Assembly (NCBI RefSeq): GCF_017305435.1
Contig: NZ_JAFKIP010000006.1
Span: 388,395-452,394, forward strand
Direction: 5' to 3'
Length of the DNA: 64,000 nucleotides
From: Microbacterium sp.
GTDB lineage: Bacteria > Actinomycetota > Actinomycetes > Actinomycetales > Microbacteriaceae
Shown here: positions 40,690 through 48,557 of the stretch, one piece after another
How the letters are laid out: each line of letters starts with the position of its first letter
Numbering within the stretch: position 1 is the first letter of the stretch
Translations under genes and position numbers: made by a program
Notes under the pieces: generated by a model
What the model was told of the DNA's origin: nothing
Seen by the model: the letters and a program-made list of their open reading frames with translations, nothing else
Database searches by the model: none

Positions 40690-41904
40690 TCAGTTGCCCG
40701 GGCCGCCCATGCCGCCCATCCCCGACGCCGCCTGCTGGGTGACGCTGTTCGCGTAGTCGTCTGTGGGGTCGCGGTAGATGGTGTGCACGTGGCCCCAGCC
40801 CGATGTCGAGACCCCCGCGACATCGGCACCCGCCGAGCCCTGCTGAGCCTGGAGGGCGATGTAGACGTTCGGACCCGAGATCGAGAACGAGATCCCGTCG
40901 CCGGTGGAAATGTCGTAGACGGTCGCGCCGGACCAGGCGATGACGGTCTCGTCGAGGGTCGCCTCGATCTTCGCGAGCGCCGCGGCATTGGTCTCGTCGT
41001 CGGCCATGCCGGCCCAGTTCGCGATGAGAGCGAGCAGCAGCTGCTGCTGCTCCGCCGTGAGATCGGCGCCGGTGAGACCCGAGCCGCTCGGGTAGTCGCA
41101 CGTGTCCCCGGGGGCGCACATCGTGACCTCACCGGAGGTCAGGGTCGCCTGCTGTTCGGCGGTGAGGCTGTCGAAGAACGCGAACGCATCGGTGTAGATG
41201 CCGTCGAACGGCTGCACCTGCTGACCGTCGGCGTTCGTGTAGACGGCGGGCTGCACGCCGAGGTGCGTCGGGGCGAACGTGATGGCGTTCGCGGTGCCGT
41301 TCAGATCGGCGTTGATACCGAGGTGGTGCCCCCCGAACTGCACCGACCAGGCATCCGTATCGGACGGGTCGCCGAAGAACGCGATGTAGTACTGCCCGAG
41401 CGAGGACTCGGTGCTCGAGCTGTTCTCGTGCAGGTACTCGTCACCGCCCATGATGCCGACGACCGTCGCATACGCCTCGTCGCTCAGCAGCGACTCGAGC
41501 ACGGCGAGCGCCGCCGTCTGCTGCTCGTCGGTGAGATCGCTCAGGTTCAGGCCCGCGCGCTGCACGAACGTCACGGGGAAGTTCGACCACGACGTCGTCT
41601 TCGTCTCGTCGTCGTACGCGTACAGCACGGCCTGGCGCTGCTCGTCGGTGAGGGTCGCGAGGAACGCCTCCGCCGCCGCGGTCGTGTCGGCGATGGTGGA
41701 TGCCGTCGTGGAGCCGGTCGACGCGGCGACGGTGGTCGATGACGTGACCGTCGCGGATGGGGTGACGGTCGAGACGGATGCCGATGTAGTGGCGCAGCCG
41801 GCGAGGCTCAGACCCGCGGTGAGCAGCAGGGCGGCGCCGAAGGCGACGGTCGTGCGCGTCCGCGGGCGTGAAGAGGGCGTGTGCCGGGTCGTGTCGTCGG
41901 TCAT
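40690..41904 (-). CDS. DUF3500 domain lipoprotein
   Basis: A 404-residue exported protein. The signal peptide contains TTVAFGAALLLTAGLSLAGC with lipobox LAGC, followed by a Thr/Ser/Val-rich linker. The body has DUF3500 features: FLATLTDEQRQAVLYAYDD, WSNFPVTFVQRAGLNLSDLTDEQ, GQYYIAFFGDP and FGGHHLGINADLNG. A second FFDSLTAEQQATL element follows. The C-terminus ends GMGGMGGPGN. ATG 41904 is preferred over GTG two codons earlier. DUF3500 proteins are uncharacterised. The HHLG motif suggests metal binding, but this is inference. Confidence 0.85.
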   Translation of the reverse strand: MTDDTTRHTPSSRPRTRTTVAFGAALLLTAGLSLAGCATTSASVSTVTPSATVTSSTTVAASTGSTTASTIADTTAAAEAFLATLTDEQRQAVLYAYDDETKTTSWSNFPVTFVQRAGLNLSDLTDEQQTAALAVLESLLSDEAYATVVGIMGGDEYLHENSSSTESSLGQYYIAFFGDPSDTDAWSVQFGGHHLGINADLNGTANAITFAPTHLGVQPAVYTNADGQQVQPFDGIYTDAFAFFDSLTAEQQATLTSGEVTMCAPGDTCDYPSGSGLTGADLTAEQQQLLLALIANWAGMADDETNAAALAKIEATLDETVIAWSGATVYDISTGDGISFSISGPNVYIALQAQQGSAGADVAGVSTSGWGHVHTIYRDPTDDYANSVTQQAASGMGGMGGPGN

Positions 41905-41953
41905 GTCCACGACGGTAGGTCTCCGGTCGAGGCGGACTCTCGGCGCCTCGTCT

Positions 41954-41971
41954 GTGCTTCCTATGAAGCAC
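41954..41971 (-). terminator. short perfect stem-loop after the MFS gene
   Basis: GTGCTTC (41954-41960) and GAAGCAC (41965-41971) flank a 4-base loop, 20 bases after the MFS stop and 50 bases before the DUF3500 start. It can be a terminator or an operator for the DUF3500 gene. No U-run is present. Confidence 0.4.
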
Positions 41972-41991
41972 GCGGCGCCCTCGTCGTCGCC

Positions 41992-43449
41992 TCAGTGCTC
42001 GTCGACGTCGCGTGAGCTCGTCAGCGTGACGGCGCCGAGACCGGCGATGATTCCGACCGCGACCGCGAGAACGGTGAACAGCACCTGCTCGCCGTGGAAG
42101 TACGACGCGACGAGGCCGGGCGACCACACTCCGTTCGGGAGCACCGTGGTGACCATGACCGCGATGGGGGTTCCGACGACGGCGGTGCCGAGGCTCGTGC
42201 CGACCTCCTGCGCGGTGTCGTTCAGCGCGGCCCCCATCGAGGTGCGGTTCTCGGGCAGCGCCCCGACGAGGGCGACGGCGCAGATCGTCATGACCGTGCG
42301 CAGGCCGATCGTCATGACGACCATGGCGACGGCGATCGCGAGGTAGTTCACCTCGACCGCCCACGCCATGAGGCCGAGCCCCGCCGCGAGGAGGGCCGCG
42401 CCCACGAGGCACGCGATGCGCTGGCCGCAGCGGCGCACGAGCGCTTCCGTGAGCGGCGTCGCGAGGAGCATCGTCGCGATCAGCGGCAGGTTCGCGAGGC
42501 CCGCGAGCATCGGACTCCATCCCCACGCGTACTGGAAGTGCAGCACGAGCGCGAACATGACTCCGGCCATCGCGATCGAGGTGCCGATCTGCGCGATCGT
42601 CGCTCCGCGCACGGTTCCGCTGCGGAACAGCGCGAGATCGAGCATGGGCGCCGCGGCGCGGCGCTCACGCACGATGAAGCCGATGACGGATGCCACGGCG
42701 CCGACGATGACCGCGATCGTCAGCGGCGCGCCCCATCCGAACTGCACCCCCGCGGTGAGCGCGTAGCAGGCGAGCCCGATCGCGAGGATGCTCAGGGCGG
42801 CTCCGGGCAGGTCGAGACGATCCTTCGTGAGTCCGTCCGCGGCATCCGCCGGCACACCGAAGTGGACGCCGAGGCAGGCGATGAGCGCGATCGGGGCATT
42901 GACGATGAGCAGCCACTGCCAGGGGAGGTGCGCGAGCACCGTTCCGCCCAGGAGCGGACCGAGCACGAAGCCGGACATGCCGACCACCATCATGAGGGTG
43001 ATGGCGCGCATGCGCAGCGTGTCGTCCTCGAACAGCCGGAAGACGAGCGAGTTGGTGATGGGGGCCATCGCCGCCGCGGCGATGCCGAGGGCGGCGCGCA
43101 ACGCGATGAGCTCGACGGTCGAGCCGACGAGGATGACGCCTAGGCTCAGGATGCCGAAGAGGGCGAGCCCCACCTGGAGGACGCGACGTCGGCCGAATCG
43201 GTCGGCGATGGACCCGGCGGTCAGCAGCAGGCCGCCGAACGTGAGCGAGTACGCGCCGGTGACCCACTGCAGCGACATCGTGTCGCCGCCCAGATCACGG
43301 CCGATCGTCGGCAGAGCGATCGAGAGCAGCGTGTTGTCGACCATCTCGACGAAGAAGGCGAGGCACAGCGCGGCGAGCGGCATCCATGCGGCCTTCATCG
43401 AAGTGTACGTGCGGGTCACTGTGCGGGATGCCGCGGTCTGAGTGCTCAT
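41992..43449 (-). CDS. DHA2-type MFS drug exporter
   Basis: A 485-residue major facilitator with about 14 membrane helices. FFVEMVDNTLLSIALPTIG in helix 1 is the DHA2 signature. GSIADRFGRRRVLQ is motif A, and GPLLGGTVLAHLPWQWLLIVNAPIAL is the antiporter motif C region. It exports hydrophobic compounds by proton antiport. The divergent TetR gene with two operator palindromes in between is the standard arrangement for inducible efflux. Confidence 0.92.
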   Translation of the reverse strand: MSTQTAASRTVTRTYTSMKAAWMPLAALCLAFFVEMVDNTLLSIALPTIGRDLGGDTMSLQWVTGAYSLTFGGLLLTAGSIADRFGRRRVLQVGLALFGILSLGVILVGSTVELIALRAALGIAAAAMAPITNSLVFRLFEDDTLRMRAITLMMVVGMSGFVLGPLLGGTVLAHLPWQWLLIVNAPIALIACLGVHFGVPADAADGLTKDRLDLPGAALSILAIGLACYALTAGVQFGWGAPLTIAVIVGAVASVIGFIVRERRAAAPMLDLALFRSGTVRGATIAQIGTSIAMAGVMFALVLHFQYAWGWSPMLAGLANLPLIATMLLATPLTEALVRRCGQRIACLVGAALLAAGLGLMAWAVEVNYLAIAVAMVVMTIGLRTVMTICAVALVGALPENRTSMGAALNDTAQEVGTSLGTAVVGTPIAVMVTTVLPNGVWSPGLVASYFHGEQVLFTVLAVAVGIIAGLGAVTLTSSRDVDEH

Positions 43450-43468
43450 GTGTGTCTCCTTTCAAGTC

Positions 43469-43521
43469 TCGAACGGCGTTCGATCATCGAACATCGTTCT
43501 ATACGATAGAACAGTGTTCGA
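43469..43521. promoter_or_regulatory. two palindromic TetR operators between exporter and regulator
   Basis: TCGAAC-GGC-GTTCGA (43469-43483) is a perfect dyad. A second, longer one spans 43487-43521: arms TCGAACATCGTTCTAT and ATAGAACAGTGTTCGA match at 14 of 16 positions around ACG. Both contain the GAAC/GTTC core. They cover the start region of the exporter gene and its divergent regulator. Confidence 0.7.
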
Positions 43522-43560
43522 GAAAGCGCAACACGACGCCAGCTGTGATGGGATGAAACC

Positions 43561-44280
43561 GTGAACCAGCCCGCTCACCCGCTCGCCCGCTCGCGGGGCG
43601 GATCGCGCTCTCGCGCGACCCACTCCCTCGCGGCCGTGCTCGCCGAGGCGGTCGCCCTCCTCGATGAGCACGGCGCACAGGGGCTCACGCTGCGCGCCCT
43701 CGCCGCGCGCCTGGGCGGCGGCGCGGCGAGCCTGTACTGGTACGTGTCCGGGCGCGATGAGCTGCTCGACCTCGCCGCGGACTCCGTGCTGGGAGGAGTC
43801 CTGATCTCCGTCGCCGATGTCCGCACCGACGATCCGATCGCGGACCTGCGGACGATCGCCGTGGCGATGTTCGACGCGATCGTCGATCGACCGTGGCTCG
43901 GCGCCTACGCGATGCGCAACACCGCCGCCCAGCCGAACTCGCTGCGCCTGTACGAGCGGATCGGCGAGGAGACGATGCGGCTGCCGCTCACCGCGCGCGA
44001 GCGGTTCCACGCGACCTCCGCCGTCGTCGGCTTCGTCATCGGCACCGCCGCCGACATGGGCCAGGAGCCCCCCGCCGAGGTGGTCTCGGGCGAGGTCAGC
44101 CGCGACGAGTACATGGCGCGGGCGACCGCGCAGTGGCGTGCGCTCGATGCGACGGACTACCCGTTCATCCATCACATCGTCGACGAGTTCGCCGGGCACG
44201 ACGACCGCGACCAGTTCCGCGCGGGACTGGACCTCCTCCTCGCCGGCCTCGAGCTCCGCGCGCAGGGTGGGCGTGCATGA
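43561..44280 (+). CDS. TetR family transcriptional regulator of the DHA2 exporter
   Basis: A 239-residue TetR/AcrR regulator starting at GTG 43561. The HTH is ALLDEHGAQGLTLRALAARLGGGAASLYWYVSGRDELLDL, and the C-terminal domain is of the TetR_C type with AMFDAIVDRPWLGAYAMR. It overlaps the PhzF gene by ATGA, so both are co-expressed. It most likely represses the divergent MFS exporter by binding the palindromes at 43469-43521. Confidence 0.9.
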   Translation: MNQPAHPLARSRGGSRSRATHSLAAVLAEAVALLDEHGAQGLTLRALAARLGGGAASLYWYVSGRDELLDLAADSVLGGVLISVADVRTDDPIADLRTIAVAMFDAIVDRPWLGAYAMRNTAAQPNSLRLYERIGEETMRLPLTARERFHATSAVVGFVIGTAADMGQEPPAEVVSGEVSRDEYMARATAQWRALDATDYPFIHHIVDEFAGHDDRDQFRAGLDLLLAGLELRAQGGRA

Positions 44281-45131
44281 GCGACCCCCGCATCCTGCGC
44301 TACACCGCCTTCAGCACCTCGACGGAGGGCGGGAATCCCGCCGGCGTCGTCCTGGATGCCGCGGCCCTCTCCGACCGCGAGATGCAGGCGATCGCGACCG
44401 AGGTGGATTACGCCGAGACCGCGTTCGTCACGGGGGCGATTCCGGGCGGCGCCCTCGCGATCCGGTACTTCTCCCCCATCGCCGAGGTGCCCTTCTGCGG
44501 CCACGCGACCGTCGCGACGGCAGTCGCACTCGCCGATCACGGGCTCGCCGAACCGGGATCCACCGTCGTGTTCGCGACGCCCGTCGGCCCGGTGGAGATC
44601 CGCGTCACGCGCGATACCGACGGGGCGCGGGCGGCGTTCACGAGCGTCGCGCCGTCGGTGACCGCGCTCGAGCCGACCGACCTCGCCGCGATCCTCGAGC
44701 TGCTGGGGCTGTCTCCCGTCGACCTCGACGCGACCTTGCCGCCGCGGATCGCCGACGCGGGCAACCCGCACCCCGTTCTCACGGTCGCCGACGGCGAGGA
44801 CTTCGACGCGTTCCGCTTCGAGCCGGATGCCGTGCGCGCACTGATGGATGCCCGCGGCTGGCCCGCCACGATCACCGTTCTGCATCGCGTCGGGCCGCGC
44901 ACGTTCGCCGCCCGGAACCTCTTCCCCGTCGGTCGCATCACCGAGGACCCGGCGACCGGCTCCGCCGCGGCGGCTGTCGGCGCCTACCTGCGCGAGCTGG
45001 GTGCGGTCGATGCTCCCGAGCGGGTCGAGATCCGGCAGGGCGCGCACGTGGGGCGCCCCGGCATCCTCACGGTCGACATTCCGACCACAGGCGGAATCAC
45101 CGTCTCGGGGCACGCCGTCGAGTTGACGTGA
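44277..45131 (+). CDS. PhzF family isomerase
   Basis: A 284-residue PhzF-family protein with the diaminopimelate epimerase-like double fold. FSTSTEGGNPAGVVLD is at about 12-27, AETAFVTG with the catalytic Glu47, PIAEVPFCGHATVATA, and RITEDPATGSAAAAVGAYL in the second half. Members isomerise or epimerise small metabolites, as in phenazine synthesis, but most are of unknown substrate. It is translationally coupled to the TetR gene and may act on the compound exported by the DHA2 pump. Confidence 0.88.
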   Translation: MSDPRILRYTAFSTSTEGGNPAGVVLDAAALSDREMQAIATEVDYAETAFVTGAIPGGALAIRYFSPIAEVPFCGHATVATAVALADHGLAEPGSTVVFATPVGPVEIRVTRDTDGARAAFTSVAPSVTALEPTDLAAILELLGLSPVDLDATLPPRIADAGNPHPVLTVADGEDFDAFRFEPDAVRALMDARGWPATITVLHRVGPRTFAARNLFPVGRITEDPATGSAAAAVGAYLRELGAVDAPERVEIRQGAHVGRPGILTVDIPTTGGITVSGHAVELT

Positions 45132-45156
45132 CTCCGCTCGAGGGGCATGACGCTTG

Positions 45157-45175
45157 TTAGGTTAGGCAAGCCTAA
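45157..45175. promoter_or_regulatory. DtxR/IdeR-type iron box
   Basis: TTAGGTTAGGCAAGCCTAA is a 19-bp site with 7 of 9 symmetric pairs. It is very close to the known DtxR/IdeR operator consensus with its TTAGG/CCTAA ends. It lies 14 bp before the start of the SIP-domain gene, where repression by iron-loaded regulator would be expected. Confidence 0.75.
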
Positions 45176-45189
45176 GTAAGCTCGGAGTC

Positions 45190-45612
45190 ATGGACTCCTC
45201 CCCCTCCCGTGGCGTTCCCGCGCACTTCCTGATCGCCGGCGATGCGGGCGACCTGCCCTTCCTCGACCGACTCCTCAGCCGACTTCCCTCGGACGCGTAC
45301 GGACAGGTCTTCATCGAGGTCGCGACGGCATTCCAGATCACCGAGCTGCCGGCCCCCGTGGGGATGACCGTCACCTGGCTCGTGAACAACTCGGCGACGC
45401 GCGCCGAGCCCCGCGGCGAACTGGCCGCGCGTGCCGCCGTCGCCTGGGTCGCCGAGTGGATGCCGGAGACCCAGGACGCCCACGAAGCGCCGTATGTCAT
45501 GTGGATCGGCGGGACGACGAGCGTCGTCCTCGACCGGCTGCACGACCGTCTCGGCGATCGCCTCGATCGGCTGCATCTGCACCACCAGCACGAGCACGGG
45601 CAGGGGCACTGA
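45190..45612 (+). CDS. stand-alone SIP C-terminal-like domain protein
   Basis: A 140-residue protein matching only the NAD(P)H-binding C-terminal half of siderophore-interacting proteins: HFLIAGDAGDLPFLDRLLSRLP near the start, VTWLVNNSA, and YVMWIGGTTSVVLDRLHDRL. The FAD-binding half is missing, with no frame remnant upstream. The tail LHLHHQHEHGQGH is histidine-rich and could bind metal. Behind an iron box, it probably has an iron-limitation role, for example in ferric siderophore handling. An unlinked flavin partner would be needed for reduction. Confidence 0.75.
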   Translation: MDSSPSRGVPAHFLIAGDAGDLPFLDRLLSRLPSDAYGQVFIEVATAFQITELPAPVGMTVTWLVNNSATRAEPRGELAARAAVAWVAEWMPETQDAHEAPYVMWIGGTTSVVLDRLHDRLGDRLDRLHLHHQHEHGQGH

Positions 45613-45660
45613 GGAGGGACCCGCGACGCGATCGCCGCACGTCCCTCGCACAGCTCGTGC

Positions 45661-45870
45661 TCAGGTCGTCTTCGGTCTGCGTGCGAGCGACACCGAAGCG
45701 AAGACGGTCACGACGACGCCGAGCGTGACGGCCGTGGCGACGATGAGCCACTCAGCGGCCGGCTCGCGCGCGGCGAGGCCGGTGCCGAGCAGAACGGCGA
45801 GGACGACGCCGATGAGGCAGATGACCGCTCCGACCATCGCGAGGACACGCAGGGCGCTCGTAGACCACAT
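45661..45870 (-). CDS. small two-helix membrane protein
   Basis: A 69-residue protein starting MWSTSALRVLAMVGAVICL at ATG 45870, behind GGAGAAGCC. Two hydrophobic helices and a basic end ARRPKTT are visible. It lies 22 bp downstream of the ModA-like gene and may be the tail of the protocatechuate operon. No family recognised. Confidence 0.6.
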   Translation of the reverse strand: MWSTSALRVLAMVGAVICLIGVVLAVLLGTGLAAREPAAEWLIVATAVTLGVVVTVFASVSLARRPKTT

Positions 45871-45892
45871 GGCTTCTCCGATCACGTTCCGA

Positions 45893-46591
45893 TCAGACAA
45901 GGGTGAAGCTGTGCCGCTCGATGATGGGCGTCATCTTCTCCGACGCGAAGAGGGCGAGGACTTTTTCCGCCGCGACGGAGTCGGTGGATGCCGTGGCGAC
46001 GGCGCCCGAGAAGGTCGTGTCGATCGCGCAGTCGGCCGGCAGCACGCCGAGAACGCGGATGCCGGGCTGGCCGACGAGCTCACTGAGCTGCTGGAAACCG
46101 AGGTCGACGTCTCCCGCGGCGAGGGAGGCGGCAACCGGGATACCGGGACGCGCCTGCACGAGCCGGTCGCCGAGCTCGCCGGTGAGCCCCCACTCCTCGA
46201 TCATCCCGACGAGGGCGGTGCCGCTGGGGCCCGTCGAGTAGCCCACTCGCCCCGCGGCGCGGAGCGCGGCGCGGAGGCCCGAAGCGTCGTCGAACGCCGT
46301 ACCGGTGGGCGACGACGCGGCGTCGACGCCCTCCGACGGCACCGCGACGGCGACCTGCGAGAGCGCGATCGGCGTGACCGTCGACGCGTCCACGTGCCCG
46401 TCTCGGGCGAGGCGCGCGAGCGCACCGGACGCGAGGAAGACGAGGTCGACCGGCTCACCCGCTGCGACGCGCGCCTCGGCATCCACCCCGCCCACCGATT
46501 CGATCTCGAGCGACGGCGCGCCGGCGGCGTGTGCCGCGGCCGCGAGGTCGGCGAGGAGCGCGCGCGTCGCCATCGACGAGATCGCCCTCAT
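45893..46591 (-). CDS. signal-less ModA-like (type 2 periplasmic-binding fold) protein
   Basis: A 232-residue protein with the ModA-type alternating pattern: SSMATRALLADLAAAAHAAG at residues 5-24 (helix after the first strand), then VDLVFLASGALARLARDGHV, TPIALSQVAVAVPSEG, VGYSTGPSGTALVGMIEEWGL and AAGDVDLGFQQLSELVGQPG. It begins directly in the first strand, so there is no signal peptide or lipobox and it is probably cytoplasmic. No ABC permease is adjacent. The ATG overlaps the stop of the aldo/keto reductase gene in the protocatechuate 4,5-cleavage operon. Role unknown. Type 2 binding folds can be enzymes (for example MqnA), so a catabolic function is possible. Confidence 0.8.
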   Translation of the reverse strand: MRAISSMATRALLADLAAAAHAAGAPSLEIESVGGVDAEARVAAGEPVDLVFLASGALARLARDGHVDASTVTPIALSQVAVAVPSEGVDAASSPTGTAFDDASGLRAALRAAGRVGYSTGPSGTALVGMIEEWGLTGELGDRLVQARPGIPVAASLAAGDVDLGFQQLSELVGQPGIRVLGVLPADCAIDTTFSGAVATASTDSVAAEKVLALFASEKMTPIIERHSFTLV

Positions 46592-47598
46592 GCGTCCCCC
46601 TCGGGCACGACGCCATCGAACGACTCGGCGTCGACTTCGGCGGCCGGGCCGGGCGCATAGCGCGGCCCCGAGACCGTCGCGGTGTCGATCAGGGCGCCGG
46701 CACGCGCGAGCAGCTCCGCCGGGACGGCGACATCCAGCGCGGCGACGTCCTCCTGCAGGTGCGCGACGCTCGTCGTCCCCGGGATCGGCACGACGTGATC
46801 TCCGCGGGACAGCAACCAGGCGAGCGCGAGCTGGGCGGGCGTGCACCCCGCCTCGGCCGCGAGCGCGTTCCACGCCGGGAGGAGCGCCGCGTTGGCGGGC
46901 CAGTGCGCCGGCTGGAAACGCGGCATCCCGCGGCGGATATCGCCTTCGACGAGGGATGCCGGGTCGGTCACCCCATCGGCGAGGAAGCCGCGCGCGACGG
47001 GCGAGAACGCGACGAGGGCGATCCCGAGGTCCGCCGTGGCGTCGAGCATGCCGAGCTCGGGGTTGCGGCTCCACAGCGAGTACTCGTTCTGCACCGCGAC
47101 AATGGGGGCGGCGACGGGGGCGACCTCGAGGGCTTCGCGCAGGCGCGCGACGGACACCTCGGACAGGCCGATCGCACCGATCTTCCCGGCCGCGACGAGG
47201 TCGGCGAGGGCTCCCACGCTCTCGGCGATGGGCACACGCTTGTCCCAGCGGTGCAGGTAGTAGAGGTCGATGTGCTCGACGCCGAGGCGCGACAGCGACG
47301 CGTCGACCTGCCGGCGCAGCGTCTCGGGGCGCCCGTCGATCACCTTCACGCCACTCTCGAGGGCCATGCCGCCTTTGCTCGCGAGGACGATCTCCTCGCG
47401 CCAGCCCGGCATCGCGCGCAGAGCCGACCCGACGAGCTCCTCGTTGCGGCCCCCGCCGTAGAGCGTCGCCGTGTCGAGCATGCCGACACCCAGGTCTCGC
47501 GCCGCGCGCAGCAGCGCGAGCCCTTCCGCGGGCGACGGGGCGACGCCGTACGCGTGGCTCAGGTTCATGCACCCGAGACCCATCCGGGGCAGGCTCAC
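46588..47598 (-). CDS. aldo/keto reductase
   Basis: A 336-residue AKR with the complete catalytic tetrad: Asp42 and Tyr48 (LDTATLYGGG), Lys75 (LASKGG) and His116 (YYLHRWD). The cofactor end GDHVVPIPGTTSVAHLQEDV is present. The GTG start overlaps the ligC stop, so it is an integral member of the protocatechuate operon. The classical 4,5-cleavage route has no AKR step. It may reduce an aldehyde intermediate or detoxify aromatic aldehydes such as vanillin, but this is inference. Confidence 0.88.
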   Translation of the reverse strand: MSLPRMGLGCMNLSHAYGVAPSPAEGLALLRAARDLGVGMLDTATLYGGGRNEELVGSALRAMPGWREEIVLASKGGMALESGVKVIDGRPETLRRQVDASLSRLGVEHIDLYYLHRWDKRVPIAESVGALADLVAAGKIGAIGLSEVSVARLREALEVAPVAAPIVAVQNEYSLWSRNPELGMLDATADLGIALVAFSPVARGFLADGVTDPASLVEGDIRRGMPRFQPAHWPANAALLPAWNALAAEAGCTPAQLALAWLLSRGDHVVPIPGTTSVAHLQEDVAALDVAVPAELLARAGALIDTATVSGPRYAPGPAAEVDAESFDGVVPEGDA

Positions 47599-48557
47599 GC
47601 GAGCTGTTCCTCCAACGCGCCGAGAACGCGGTAGCAGTCGATCACCTGGCGCAGCGACGAGTTCGGCTCGCGCCCCTCCCGGATCGCCGAGACGAACTCA
47701 CGATCCTGCAGCTCGATGCCGTTCATCGACACGGCGACCCGCGAGACGTCGATCTGCTCGTCGGCGCCCGTGTAGAGGTCGTCGTAGCGCGCGATGTAGG
47801 TCGCGGTGTCGCCGATGTAGCGGAAGAACGTGCCGAACGGGCCCTCGTTGTTGAACGACAGCGACAGCGTGCAGATCGCGCCGGTCTCGGCCTTCAGCTG
47901 GATCGACATGTCCATCGCGATGCCGAGCTCGGGGTGGATCGGCCCCTGGATCGCGTTCGCCTGCACGATCCGCCCCGTCTGGTACGCGAACAGATCGACC
48001 GTGTGGGCGGCGTGATGCCACAGCAGGTGGTCGGTCCAGGAGCGCGCCTCGCCCTTGGCGTTCGTGTTGCTGCGGCGGAAGAAGTACGTCTGCACGTCCA
48101 TCTGCTGCACCGCGAACTCACCCGCGAGCACGCGGTTGTGCACGTACTGGTGCGACGGGTTGAACCGGCGCGTGTGCCCCACCATCGCGACGCGGTCGGA
48201 TGCCTCGGCCACCGCGAGCGTCGCCTCGGCATCCACCAGTGAATCGGCCAGCGGGATCTCCACCTGCACGTGCTTGCCCGCGGCCAGGACGGCCTGGGTC
48301 TGCGACGCGTGCAGCCCCGTCGGGGTCGCGAGGATGACGGCGTCGACGTCGTCGCGCTCGAGCACGGCATCGAGTCCCACGACGGCGTGCGGCACGCCGT
48401 ACTGCTCGGCGACGGCCTGCGTCGCCTCGGGCTTCGTGCCGCTGACGACCGTGACCTCGGCATCCTCGATGTTCGCCAGGCCGTCGAGGTGCTTCATGCC
48501 GAACGCACCCGCGGCGCCGACGACGGCGACGCGGACCTTCCCCGCAGGTCCGCTCAC
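47595..48557 (-). CDS. ligC: 4-carboxy-2-hydroxymuconate-6-semialdehyde dehydrogenase (LigC-like, Gfo/Idh/MocA)
   Basis: A 320-residue Gfo/Idh/MocA-family dehydrogenase. The Rossmann motif is VAVVGAAGAFGMKHLDGL, and the catalytic strip VQVEIPLADSLVDAEATL replaces the usual EKP with EIP. HTRRFNPSHQYVHNRV and WTDHLLWHHAAHTVDLFAYQ are the LigC-like segments. It oxidises the ring-cleavage product, as its cyclic hemiacetal, to 2-pyrone-4,6-dicarboxylate with NAD(P)+. GTGA overlaps on both sides tie it to ligAB and the AKR gene. The annotation rests strongly on the adjacent dioxygenase and PDC hydrolase. Confidence 0.88.
   Translation of the reverse strand: MSGPAGKVRVAVVGAAGAFGMKHLDGLANIEDAEVTVVSGTKPEATQAVAEQYGVPHAVVGLDAVLERDDVDAVILATPTGLHASQTQAVLAAGKHVQVEIPLADSLVDAEATLAVAEASDRVAMVGHTRRFNPSHQYVHNRVLAGEFAVQQMDVQTYFFRRSNTNAKGEARSWTDHLLWHHAAHTVDLFAYQTGRIVQANAIQGPIHPELGIAMDMSIQLKAETGAICTLSLSFNNEGPFGTFFRYIGDTATYIARYDDLYTGADEQIDVSRVAVSMNGIELQDREFVSAIREGREPNSSLRQVIDCYRVLGALEEQLA

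Noticed and set aside
44277-45131. PhzF protein as the missing oxalomesaconate tautomerase
   Set aside because: LigU shares the diaminopimelate epimerase-like fold, but this protein has clear PhzF motifs, is coupled to the exporter's TetR gene and lies outside the lig operon on the other strand.
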